The notes beneath the pieces are model-generated. The model was not told the origin of the DNA, did no database searches, and saw only the letters and a list, made by a program, of their open reading frames with translations. From NCBI GenBank assembly GCA_937952095.1, contig CALFYG010000265.1, positions 1 through 10,692 of the forward strand: 10,692 bases of DNA, in the 5' to 3' direction. This document shows, piece after piece, positions 1-6,016 of the stretch (its first letter is position 1; every line of letters starts with the position of its first letter). A program made the position numbers and the translations under genes. The stretch is from an uncultured Micrococcales bacterium (GTDB taxonomy: Bacteria > Actinomycetota > Actinomycetes > S36-B12 > UBA10799).

Positions 1-587
1 GCGAGTTCGCGGTGGTCCTCCTGCGAGATCCGGCCGACGCACGGGGCGCTGCACTTGCCGATGTAGCCCAACAGACAGGGCCGTCCCATCTGAGCAGAGC
101 GCCTGAACACCCCGTTGCTGCACGTGCGCACCGGGAAGACGCGCAGGAGTTGGTCCACGGTCTCGCGTATCGCCCAGGCTTGCGCATACGGGCCGAAGTA
201 CTTGACCCCCTTGCGCTTCTCCCCGCGCATCACCAACACCCGGGGGTACTCCTCGTTCATCGTGATCGCGAGGTACGGGTAGGACTTGTCGTCGCGGTAC
301 TTCACGTTGTAACGCGGCGCGTACTCCTTGATCCACTGGTACTCCAGTTGCAGCGCCTCGGTCTCCGAGTCCACGACGACCCAGTCCACCGAGGACGCCG
401 ACTGGACCATGGCCGCGGTGCGTGGGTGCAGCCCGAGAGGGTTCTGGAAGTAGCTGGAGACCCGGCTCCGCAGATTTGTGGCCTTTCCCACATATATGAC
501 ACGCGTGTCTTGATCTCTGAAACGATAGACACCTGGTAAAGGCGGGATGCTGCCCGAGGGCGGCCGGTATGACGCAGGGTCTGCCAC
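1..587 (-). CDS. uvrC: UvrABC system protein C, N-terminal part (runs off left edge)
   Basis: UvrC makes the 3' and then the 5' incision around a lesion after UvrB loading in nucleotide excision repair. Only about 195 N-terminal residues are in the window; the rest lies beyond base 1. The GIY-YIG nuclease domain is clear: PGVYRF at about residues 18-23, IYVGKATNLRSR at 31-42, and the acidic helix SETEALQLE at 74-82. Four cysteines follow at about 156, 171, 179 and 183 (TCSNG, RPCLLG, GKCSAPC), matching the cysteine set that binds a 4Fe-4S cluster in characterised UvrC. I chose GTG at 587 because it is in frame with the GIY-YIG domain and lies 7 nt after a TAGCCT box. The ATG at 589 is in another frame. 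The frame stays open further upstream, so a longer start is not formally excluded. The gene is divergent from the SGNH hydrolase, with 32 bp between the start codons. Confidence 0.96.
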   Translation of the reverse strand, partial: MADPASYRPPSGSIPPLPGVYRFRDQDTRVIYVGKATNLRSRVSSYFQNPLGLHPRTAAMVQSASSVDWVVVDSETEALQLEYQWIKEYAPRYNVKYRDDKSYPYLAITMNEEYPRVLVMRGEKRKGVKYFGPYAQAWAIRETVDQLLRVFPVRTCSNGVFRRSAQMGRPCLLGYIGKCSAPCVGRISQEDHREL

Positions 588-594
588 ATCTCCC

Positions 595-600
595 AGGCTA
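595..600 (-). promoter_or_regulatory. Candidate -10 box for a leaderless uvrC transcript
   Basis: TAGCCT reads leftward and is followed by 7 nt and then GTG at 587. This is the TANNNT-to-start spacing expected when transcription begins at the start codon. No clear -35 is visible. The preceding bases (CCTCTG, 2 nt, then TTAGCCT) resemble the uvrA promoter. GGGAG at 594-590 lies too close to GTG to be a good Shine-Dalgarno site. Confidence 0.6.
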
Positions 601-604
601 AGAC

Positions 605-610
605 AGAGGA
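605..610 (+). promoter_or_regulatory. Shine-Dalgarno site of the secreted SGNH hydrolase
   Basis: AGAGGA lies 9 nt before the GTG at 620 and supports that start. It implies a leadered mRNA, so the promoter must lie further upstream, opposite the uvrC promoter or inside the 5' end of uvrC. I see no convincing -10 for it. Confidence 0.55.
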
Positions 611-619
611 ACGATCGTC

Positions 620-1198
620 GTGCGTGTTCGTGTGCTGGCGGCAGGTGCCGTGGTGGGGGCGTTGGTCATGCCGACGCTGGGTCCTGCCGCTGTGTCGGCG
701 GCCCCGGCCCCCAAAGGCGTGCTGTTCGTGGAGGGCGACTCCCTGACCGTCGGCTCCTCATCTGCCATCAAAGCCAACCTTCGCTCGGACTTTCGCCGGA
801 TCACGGTGGACGCCCAGGTGGGCAGGAACACCCCGACCGGCGTGAGCCGTCTCGGCGCCGGCCGCGACGCCAGCGTCTGGGTCGTGGCTCTTGGCACCAA
901 CGACTCCCCCAGCCCGTGGGCGATGAAGAAGCACGTGAACACCGTGCTCAAGCGGGCCGGCAACCGGCCGGTGCTGTGGGTCTCGGTGTGGCGCTCGCCG
1001 GCCTACGGCAAGGTCAACCGCATGCTCACGCGCATGGACCGCGGATCGTCGCAACTGTCCGTACTGCGATGGGACCTGTTCATCAAGCAGCACCCCAGGC
1101 TGCTGGCCGGCGACGGTATCCACCTGACATCCGTCGGCTACCAGGTCCGGGGGCGGATGATCGCCGACGCGGTCAGGGCACTGCTCGCCGAGCGCTGA
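620..1198 (+). CDS. Secreted SGNH/GDSL-family hydrolase
   Basis: A 192-residue SGNH-fold hydrolase, probably an esterase or deacetylase acting outside the membrane; the substrate cannot be read from sequence. Residues 1 to about 28 form a Sec-type signal peptide (MRVRV, then a hydrophobic stretch, then VSAAPA). The blocks are in the family order: EGDSLT with Ser41 (block I), ALGTND at about 90-95 with the oxyanion Asn94 (block III), and DGIHLT with Asp165 and His168 (block V). The Ser-Asp-His triad is therefore complete. There is no membrane anchor or lipobox after the signal. The GTG start has an AGAGGA site 9 nt upstream. The gene ends 24 bp from the convergent SGNH gene, to which it appears related (ALGTN, DGIHL and a W-V motif at matching places). 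The family call is firm and the function open. Confidence 0.85.
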   Translation: MRVRVLAAGAVVGALVMPTLGPAAVSAAPAPKGVLFVEGDSLTVGSSSAIKANLRSDFRRITVDAQVGRNTPTGVSRLGAGRDASVWVVALGTNDSPSPWAMKKHVNTVLKRAGNRPVLWVSVWRSPAYGKVNRMLTRMDRGSSQLSVLRWDLFIKQHPRLLAGDGIHLTSVGYQVRGRMIADAVRALLAER

Positions 1199-1203
1199 TC
1201 CTC

Positions 1204-1229
1204 GGGCAGACGGCCGTGCGCGTCAGCCC
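1204..1229 (+). terminator. Weak candidate hairpin between convergent SGNH genes
   Basis: GGGC-A-GACG, an 8-nt loop, then CGTC-A-GCCC gives an 8-bp stem with one A-A mismatch. On the plus strand it is followed by a short pyrimidine stretch (TTCTTC). It sits in the 24-bp gap between two convergent genes and overlaps the stop codon of the minus-strand gene. The T-tract is poor, so this is only a possible terminator. Confidence 0.3.
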
Positions 1230-1870
1230 TTCTTCACACCTTCGGTGATCAAGGTCGCATAGGCTTGGCACCCCACAGGGTTGAGGTGGATCCCATCCGG
1301 ATAAAGGCCCGCCGTCAGCACACTGGCATTCCAGTCGATGACATGGGCGTTGGGCCAGCGTCCCGGCATCGCTCGCAATCGCTGGTTCACCTTGTCCTCG
1401 TAGGCGTACTTGTCCACCTCCGGCAACTCGATCGTCACCCAATAGACGGACCGATCGGGCCCAGCCGCCCTCATGATCCGGTCCAGTGCCTTGAATCCGA
1501 AGGGGCCGTTCGTCCCGAGCGCCACCACGACGCGTGGTGGCAGATTCCCGGCAGCGGCGCGCTTCTCGATGCGGGCTGCGCCCTCCTTCATGGTGCGGTT
1601 CTCCCGGGCCCGTGTGAGGACGTCGGTGCCGTCCAGGCACCGCTTGGCACCGAGGAGTACAGAGTCCCCGAGGGCCAGCACCGGGCCGGTGAGGACGGGC
1701 TTGGATTGTGGGATCGCCTGAGACAGCACCGCCTGGGGGGACGGCAGGCCGGCCTTGCCACTGATCCACAGGCCTCCGACGACGATGGCCAACGTGGCGA
1801 GGACTCCGCCAAGGATGGTTGGGAGACGCTGCGCCAGCGAATCCTCGTCGTCGTCGTGGGTCACTTTCAC
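1223..1870 (-). CDS. Membrane-anchored SGNH-domain protein (OatA-C-terminal-like)
   Basis: A 215-residue protein with a short acidic N-terminus (HDDDEDS), one membrane segment at about 17-36, and an SGNH domain predicted to lie outside the cell. The motifs are ALGDSV with Ser70 (block I), ALGTNG at 117-122 with the oxyanion Asn121 (block III), and PDGIHL with Asp192 and His195 (block V), so the catalytic triad is complete. The GDSV / GTNG / DGIHL pattern resembles the SGNH domain of peptidoglycan O-acetyltransferases such as OatA, but the acyltransferase-3 membrane domain is absent, so it could be a hydrolase or an acetyl-transferring partner. Cys78 and Cys201 could form a disulfide. GTG at 1870 directly follows the TGA of the Rieske gene with no gap, implying cotranscription and coupled translation. 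There is no good ribosome site; GTG at 1864 is an alternative start. Confidence 0.82.
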   Translation of the reverse strand: MKVTHDDDEDSLAQRLPTILGGVLATLAIVVGGLWISGKAGLPSPQAVLSQAIPQSKPVLTGPVLALGDSVLLGAKRCLDGTDVLTRARENRTMKEGAARIEKRAAAGNLPPRVVVALGTNGPFGFKALDRIMRAAGPDRSVYWVTIELPEVDKYAYEDKVNQRLRAMPGRWPNAHVIDWNASVLTAGLYPDGIHLNPVGCQAYATLITEGVKKG

Positions 1871-2314
1871 TCAGGCCAGGACGATCTGGTCACCGTCGAG
1901 CTTCACCGGTACCGAGGTGAGACCGGTCGTGGCCGGGCCCTGGATCACGGCACCGTCGGTGATCGAGAACTCCGAGCCGTGGCACGGGCACACGATCGTG
2001 GAATCCACGATCTCGTTCACCAGACAGCCCTGATGCGGGCACACAGCGCTGAGGCCCACGAACTCCTCGGGCGCCGGCTGCGTGACGACCACCTTGGTCT
2101 GGCCGGACTCGATGATCACCCCACCCTCCAGTGGCACCTCAGCGGCGGCGATGAGGGCCTCACCGGACGCCGCGGGTGAAGCCTGCGAGGTGGCGCCCGA
2201 CTCTGCGGTGGGTGTGGTCGTGCTGTCTTCGCCCGACGAACAGGCGGCCAGGGTCACCCCGGCAGCGCTCAGGGCTCCGGCGGCGAGGACATTGCGGCGG
2301 GTCAGGTCGGTCAT
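1871..2314 (-). CDS. Rieske [2Fe-2S] lipoprotein
   Basis: A 147-residue exported electron-transfer protein. The N-terminus has a twin-arginine-like motif (TRRNVL, residues 5-10), a hydrophobic stretch and a lipobox LAAC ending at Cys25, so it is probably exported folded by Tat and lipid-anchored. A Ser/Thr/Ala-rich linker (26 to about 52) follows. The cluster motifs are CPHQGC (Cys92, His94, Cys97) and CPCHGS (Cys109, Cys111, His112). That supplies two Cys and two His ligands plus the Cys97-Cys111 pair typical of high-potential, disulfide-stabilised Rieske domains. The residue after GSE is Phe where bc1-type proteins often have Tyr. No cytochrome b or oxygenase partner is nearby, so this is a stand-alone Rieske protein of unknown partner. 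The ATG is preceded by a near-perfect AAGGAGG site. It lies 71 bp downstream of uvrA on the same strand. Confidence 0.92.
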   Translation of the reverse strand: MTDLTRRNVLAAGALSAAGVTLAACSSGEDSTTTPTAESGATSQASPAASGEALIAAAEVPLEGGVIIESGQTKVVVTQPAPEEFVGLSAVCPHQGCLVNEIVDSTIVCPCHGSEFSITDGAVIQGPATTGLTSVPVKLDGDQIVLA

Positions 2315-2320
2315 GAGGAA

Positions 2321-2327
2321 CCTCCTT
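2321..2327 (-). promoter_or_regulatory. Strong Shine-Dalgarno site of the Rieske gene
   Basis: AAGGAGG is placed 6 nt before the ATG at 2314. It is the best ribosome binding site in the window and fixes the start of the Rieske protein. Confidence 0.85.
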
Positions 2328-2335
2328 ATCCGCCG

Positions 2336-2341
2336 AGCCTA
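2336..2341 (-). promoter_or_regulatory. Candidate -10 box for the Rieske-SGNH operon
   Basis: TAGGCT on the minus strand fits TANNNT and would start a leader of about 15 nt that just includes the AAGGAGG site. No convincing -35 is visible. A palindrome and tandem repeat lie immediately upstream. Read-through from uvrA is an alternative source of transcription. Confidence 0.4.
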
Positions 2342-2342
2342 A

Positions 2343-2364
2343 GCGATATCGCAGGTATCGCAGG
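2343..2364. repeat. Palindrome plus 9-bp tandem repeat upstream of the Rieske gene
   Basis: GCGATATCGC at 2343-2352 is a perfect 10-bp palindrome. TATCGCAGG occurs twice in tandem at 2347-2355 and 2356-2364. Together they sit just upstream of the candidate Rieske -10 box, where an operator could be, in the uvrA-Rieske gap. The function is unknown. Confidence 0.5.
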
Positions 2365-2368
2365 ACAG

Positions 2369-2392
2369 CCCGTGGGCGTGGCGCGTCACGGG
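2369..2392 (-). terminator. Weak candidate hairpin at the uvrA stop codon
   Basis: CCCGTG at 2369-2374 and CACGGG at 2387-2392 can form a perfect 6-bp stem with a 12-nt loop, spanning the uvrA stop codon. There is no T-tract on the minus strand, so if it terminates it would be of the U-less kind or Rho-assisted. It may simply be chance in GC-rich DNA. Confidence 0.25.
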
Positions 2393-5226
2393 GCCAACAA
2401 TGGCGCCAAGAAGGTGCCGGTGTGGCTTGCGGGATTCGCTGCTACGTCCTCCGGTGTCCCCTCCGCCACGATTGCGCCGCCCCCGGATCCGCCCTCAGGC
2501 CCGAGGTCGATGATCCAGTCCACGGTCTTGATCACATCGAGGTTGTGTTCGATGACGATGACGGTGTTCCCCTTGTCTACCAGCGAGTGGAGCACCCCGA
2601 GCAGACGTCGGACGTCCTCGAAGTGCAACCCTGTGGTCGGTTCGTCGAGGACGTACACCGTGCGGCCGGTCGAGCGTCGCTGCAACTCGCTGGCGAGTTT
2701 GACGCGCTGCGCCTCTCCCCCTGACAGCGTCGGCGCGGGCTGACCGAGGCGGACGTATCCGAGACCGACGTCCACCAGTGTCGTCAGGTGCCGGCTGATC
2801 GCGGGGATGGCTGCGAAGAACTCCGCCGCCTCCTCGATGGGCAGGTCGAGAACCTCCGCGATCGTCTTGCCCTTGTAGTGCACCTCCAGGGTCTCCCGGT
2901 TGTACCGCGCCCCGTGACATTCCGCGCATGGCACGTACACATCGGGCAGGAAGTTCATCTCGATGCGCAGGGTCCCGTCTCCGGTGCAGGCCTCGCAGCG
3001 GCCACCCTTCACGTTGAAGGAGAAGCGGCCCGGTGCGTAGCCACGGATCTTCGCCTCCTCGGTCTCCGCGAACAGTCGCCGGATGTGGTCGAAGACGCCG
3101 GTGTAGGTCGCGGGGTTGGAGCGGGGTGTGCGGCCGATCGGGCCCTGATCCACATGGACGACCTTGTCGAGGTGGTCCACGCCGGTGACCGTCCGGTGGC
3201 GGCCCGGAACCCGCCGGGCCGCATGCAACTCCCGTGCCAGGACCGTGTAGAGCACGTCGTTGACCAAGGTCGACTTCCCGGAGCCTGAAACCCCGGTGAC
3301 GGCGACCAGGACCCCGAGGGGGAAGTCCACAGTCACGTCCTTGAGATTGTGCTCGCGCGCGTTGTGCACCGTCAGTACCCGCTCCGGGTCGATCGGTCGC
3401 CGGATCGGAGGTACATCGATGCTCTTGCGGCCGGACAGGTAGGCCCCGGTGATCGAGTCCTTGTTCTTCAGCAGATCCTTCAAGGGTCCGGACACCACGA
3501 CTTGCCCGCCGTGCTCGCCCGCAGCAGGCCCGATGTCCACCACCCAGTCGGCAGCCCGGATGGTGTCTTCGTCGTGCTCGACGACGATCAAGGTGTTGCC
3601 GAGGTCCCGAAGCCGCACGAGGGTCTCGATGAGGCGATGGTTGTCGCGCTGATGCAGCCCGATGCTGGGCTCATCCAGGACGTAGAGCACGCCCACCAGT
3701 CCGCTGCCGATCTGGGTGGCCAGCCGGATGCGTTGCGCCTCGCCCCCGGCGAGCGTGCCGGCGGCGCGGTCCAAGGTCAGGTAGTGCAGGCCGACGTCGA
3801 TCAGGAAGCGCAGCCGGGCGTTCACTTCCTTGAGGACCCGCGCGGCGATCTGTGTCTCGCGGTCGTCGAGTTCGACGTCCTCGAGGAAGGCAGCACATTC
3901 CGCGATGGGCATCTCCGCGACCTCGGCGATGTTCTTCCCGCCGATCGTGACCGCGAGGCTCAGGGGCTTCAGCCGTGCCCCGTGACAGGCGGGACAGGGG
4001 ATGTCGCGCATGTAGCCCGCAAACCGCTCCCGCATGGTGTCCGACTCCGAGGTCGCGTGCCGGCGTTCCACGAACGGCACCACCCCCTCCCAGCCGGTGG
4101 CGTACTCACGCTGCCTGCCGTACCGGTTGCGGTACTTGACGATGACCTGCTCGCCGCGGCCGTAGAGCAGGACGTGCTGGACGTCCTCCCCGAGGTCCTC
4201 GTACGGCGTGCTCATGTCGAAGTGCAGTTCCTCAGCCAATGCGGAGATCAGCCGCTGGAAGTACTCCGACGAACTGCCGCCGGTCATCGGCGCAAGGGCG
4301 CCGTCCTCCAGGCTCAGCCCGGGATTCGGGATCACGAGCTCCGGGTCGACCTCCATGCGGGTGCCCAGCCCCCCGCACTCGGCACATGCACCGAACGGGG
4401 AGTTGAAGGAGAAGCTGCGGGGCTCGAGCTCCTCGAAGCTCAGGCCGTCGTCAAGGCAGGCCAGATGTTCGCTGAAGGTGGTCTGTCGAGCCGGGTCGTC
4501 CTCGTCGACGTCCACGCGATCGATGACCACCACACCGCCACCGAGCCGGAGGGCGGTCTCGACTGTGTCGGTCAGGCGTCGTCGTCCCGAGGGCTTCGCG
4601 ACAAGCCGGTCGACCACCACTGAGATCGAGTGCTTGACCTGCTTGCGCAACTTGGGAACGCCGTCCAGCGGGTAGGTGCGACCGTCTACCTCGACCCGGG
4701 CGAACCCCTGTGTCTGCAGCGACCTGAACAGGTCAACGAACTCGCCCTTGCGTTCGCGCACCACCGGTGCCAACACCTGGAAGCGTGTCCCCTCCGGGAG
4801 GTTCAGGATCTGATCCACGATCTGCTGAGGCGTCTGCCGGGAGACCGGCTTGCCACACTTGGGGCAGTGCGGATGTCCGATCCGTGCGTACAACAACCTC
4901 AAATAGTCGTAGACCTCGGTGATGGTGCCCACGGTGGAGCGCGGGTTGCGGCTCGTGGATTTCTGATCGATGGAGACGGCCGGGCTGAGACCTTCGATGA
5001 AGTCCACGTCTGGTTTATCCAGCTGGCCGAGGAACTGCCGGGCGTACGCGCTCAGGGACTCCACGTAACGGCGCTGACCCTCGGCGAAAATCGTGTCGAA
5101 GGCGAGACTGGACTTGCCGGAGCCGGACAGGCCGGTGAAGACGATCAGGGCATCACGTGGCAACTCGACATGGATGTCCTTGAGGTTGTGCTCGCGCGCG
5201 CCGCGCACGATCAGTCGCTCCTGCAC
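2386..5226 (-). CDS. uvrA: UvrABC system protein A
   Basis: UvrA is the damage-sensing ABC ATPase of nucleotide excision repair; its dimer scans DNA and loads UvrB. The 946-residue length is normal for the family. It has two ATPase halves: Walker A GLSGSGKSS at 32-40 and signature LAGGEAQRIRL near 492 in the first, and Walker A GVSGSGKST near 645, signature LSGGEAQRVKL near 834 and Walker B VLDEPTTGLH near 859 in the second. The UvrA-specific stretch SIDQKSTSRNPRSTVGT is near 85-101. Zinc-binding pairs are visible at CPKC (121-124), CAEC (near 280), CEAC (near 745) and CAEC (near 767). The GTG start at 5226 begins QERLIVRGAREHN, as expected for family members, and lies 6 nt after a TAGCCT box, so the mRNA is probably leaderless. 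No disruption is seen. Confidence 0.98.
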   Translation of the reverse strand: MQERLIVRGAREHNLKDIHVELPRDALIVFTGLSGSGKSSLAFDTIFAEGQRRYVESLSAYARQFLGQLDKPDVDFIEGLSPAVSIDQKSTSRNPRSTVGTITEVYDYLRLLYARIGHPHCPKCGKPVSRQTPQQIVDQILNLPEGTRFQVLAPVVRERKGEFVDLFRSLQTQGFARVEVDGRTYPLDGVPKLRKQVKHSISVVVDRLVAKPSGRRRLTDTVETALRLGGGVVVIDRVDVDEDDPARQTTFSEHLACLDDGLSFEELEPRSFSFNSPFGACAECGGLGTRMEVDPELVIPNPGLSLEDGALAPMTGGSSSEYFQRLISALAEELHFDMSTPYEDLGEDVQHVLLYGRGEQVIVKYRNRYGRQREYATGWEGVVPFVERRHATSESDTMRERFAGYMRDIPCPACHGARLKPLSLAVTIGGKNIAEVAEMPIAECAAFLEDVELDDRETQIAARVLKEVNARLRFLIDVGLHYLTLDRAAGTLAGGEAQRIRLATQIGSGLVGVLYVLDEPSIGLHQRDNHRLIETLVRLRDLGNTLIVVEHDEDTIRAADWVVDIGPAAGEHGGQVVVSGPLKDLLKNKDSITGAYLSGRKSIDVPPIRRPIDPERVLTVHNAREHNLKDVTVDFPLGVLVAVTGVSGSGKSTLVNDVLYTVLARELHAARRVPGRHRTVTGVDHLDKVVHVDQGPIGRTPRSNPATYTGVFDHIRRLFAETEEAKIRGYAPGRFSFNVKGGRCEACTGDGTLRIEMNFLPDVYVPCAECHGARYNRETLEVHYKGKTIAEVLDLPIEEAAEFFAAIPAISRHLTTLVDVGLGYVRLGQPAPTLSGGEAQRVKLASELQRRSTGRTVYVLDEPTTGLHFEDVRRLLGVLHSLVDKGNTVIVIEHNLDVIKTVDWIIDLGPEGGSGGGAIVAEGTPEDVAANPASHTGTFLAPLLAP

Positions 5227-5232
5227 CTCACA

Positions 5233-5255
5233 AGGCTAACCAGAGGCTGTGACAC
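5233..5255 (-). promoter_or_regulatory. Candidate uvrA promoter: leaderless -10 with PafBC-like upstream motif
   Basis: TAGCCT at 5238-5233 is followed by 6 nt and the GTG of uvrA. Exactly 8 nt upstream of it is GTGTCACAG (5255-5247), which matches 6 of 9 positions of the mycobacterial RecA-independent DNA-damage promoter (TTGTCRGTG, 8 nt, TANNNT; bound by PafBC), including the whole TGTCR core. The -10 position is well supported by spacing. The PafBC assignment is an inference from the remembered consensus. Confidence 0.55.
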
Positions 5256-5287
5256 CGCACGCGGGCCCTGCACCGCGCGATCACCGC

Positions 5288-5293
5288 TACCGT
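5288..5293 (+). promoter_or_regulatory. Candidate -10 box for a leaderless DUF1275 transcript
   Basis: TACCGT is followed by 6 nt (CGAAGG) and the ATG at 5300. The AAGG just before the ATG is too close to act as a Shine-Dalgarno site, which favours leaderless initiation. No -35 is recognisable. Confidence 0.5.
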
Positions 5294-5299
5294 CGAAGG

Positions 5300-6016
5300 A
5301 TGTCCTCCGGTACATCCACCGACACCTGGCACTTCTTCGCACGACCCTGGCTGGCCGCCCTCGCCCTGGCCTGGACGGTGGGGGTCATCGACTCGTACTC
5401 GTTCGCTGAGTACGGGGTCTTCACGTCCAATCAGGCAGGCAACCTCGTGGTCCTGGGCAACGAACTGCCGCAGGATCCGCAACGGGCGACGCTGGCCGGT
5501 CTGTCCCTGCTCGGGGCCGTGGCAGGCGTTGCGGCGGCGACCGTGCTGCAGCGTCTGTTCGCGAAGGGGCCCTGGTTGAAGGTGGCGGTTCCGCTGGTGT
5601 TCATGGTGATGCTGATGGTGGTCGGGTGGTTCCTGCGCCATGTCGTCGGGAGCCCGCCGGAAACCCTGGTGCCCGTGACCAGCGCCGCGCTGGCCGGGCT
5701 CGCCACGGCGGCGTACCGTACGCCGGCCATTCAGGGTTGGATCACCGCCAACACCGGCGCGGTTCTGACGACTGTGCACACAGCGTTCGAGACCCGCGAA
5801 GAGCGCCGCGCGTCCGTTAAACCCGTGCAGCCGGCGATCATGATCACCGTCGGGTTCCTCTCCGGCGCCCTGCTGTGGGGATCCGGGGTATTCGGCACCA
5901 CCGACCCGACACCCGTCGCCCTGATCCCCACGATTATCGCGCTGGTGCTCGCCGTGGTGAACGCACGCAGATCCGGTGATCGTACGCGGTCCGGCCGGAG
6001 TAGTTTGGGCGCATGA
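5300..6016 (+). CDS. DUF1275 / YoaK-family membrane protein
   Basis: A 238-residue integral membrane protein with about six hydrophobic segments (near 18-35, 63-82, 92-110, 118-135, 175-195 and 202-222). The stretch VIDSYSFAEYGVFTSNQAGN (29-48) matches the conserved DUF1275 pattern of an acidic residue before TM1 ends and an F-T-x-N-x-x-G-N motif. The second half carries a similar ITANTGAVLTT, suggesting an internal duplication. The family's function is not established; a small-molecule transport role is often assumed. I chose ATG 5300 because a TACCGT box lies 6 nt upstream. GTG at 5249 would add 17 residues (charged, poorly conserved-looking) and would sit inside the uvrA promoter. The stop overlaps the next gene's ATG (ATGA at 6013-6016), so the two are likely coupled. 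Family call fairly firm, start moderate. Confidence 0.8.
   Translation: MSSGTSTDTWHFFARPWLAALALAWTVGVIDSYSFAEYGVFTSNQAGNLVVLGNELPQDPQRATLAGLSLLGAVAGVAAATVLQRLFAKGPWLKVAVPLVFMVMLMVVGWFLRHVVGSPPETLVPVTSAALAGLATAAYRTPAIQGWITANTGAVLTTVHTAFETREERRASVKPVQPAIMITVGFLSGALLWGSGVFGTTDPTPVALIPTIIALVLAVVNARRSGDRTRSGRSSLGA
6001..6006 (+). promoter_or_regulatory. Candidate internal -10 box for the metallo-hydrolase gene
   Basis: TAGTTT lies 6 nt before the ATG at 6013, the leaderless spacing, although it is inside the 3' end of the DUF1275 gene. A GGAG at 5997-6000 is 12 nt from the ATG, rather far for a ribosome site. The gene may be both coupled to its upstream neighbour and separately transcribed as a leaderless mRNA. 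Confidence 0.45.

Noticed and set aside
302..589. Minus-strand frame starting ATG at 589
   Set aside because: It is the wrong frame: the GIY-YIG motifs and cysteine set of UvrC read in the frame starting with GTG at 587.
588..602. PafBC-type element at the uvrC promoter
   Set aside because: A TGTC is present but lies directly against the -10 box rather than 8 nt upstream, and the bases at the right spacing match poorly.
580..640. Possible LexA (SOS) box upstream of uvrC
   Set aside because: GAAC and GTTC half-sites are present on the minus strand but separated by 13 nt instead of the 4 nt of the actinobacterial LexA box.
1265..2179. Plus-strand open frame (304 codons) across SGNH-2 and the Rieske gene
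   Set aside because: Antisense to two well-supported genes, no motifs, shadow composition.
3349..4623. Long plus-strand open frame (424 codons) inside uvrA
   Set aside because: It lies entirely antisense to conserved uvrA sequence, and its translation shows no recognisable motif and is rich in His/Arg/Gly/Gln. This is typical of shadow frames in GC-rich coding DNA.
5249..5299. GTG 5249 as the start of the DUF1275 protein
   Set aside because: It lies within the uvrA promoter region with only an AGAGG 2 nt away, and adds a charged segment not expected in the family. ATG 5300 has a well-placed TACCGT box. Not fully excluded.
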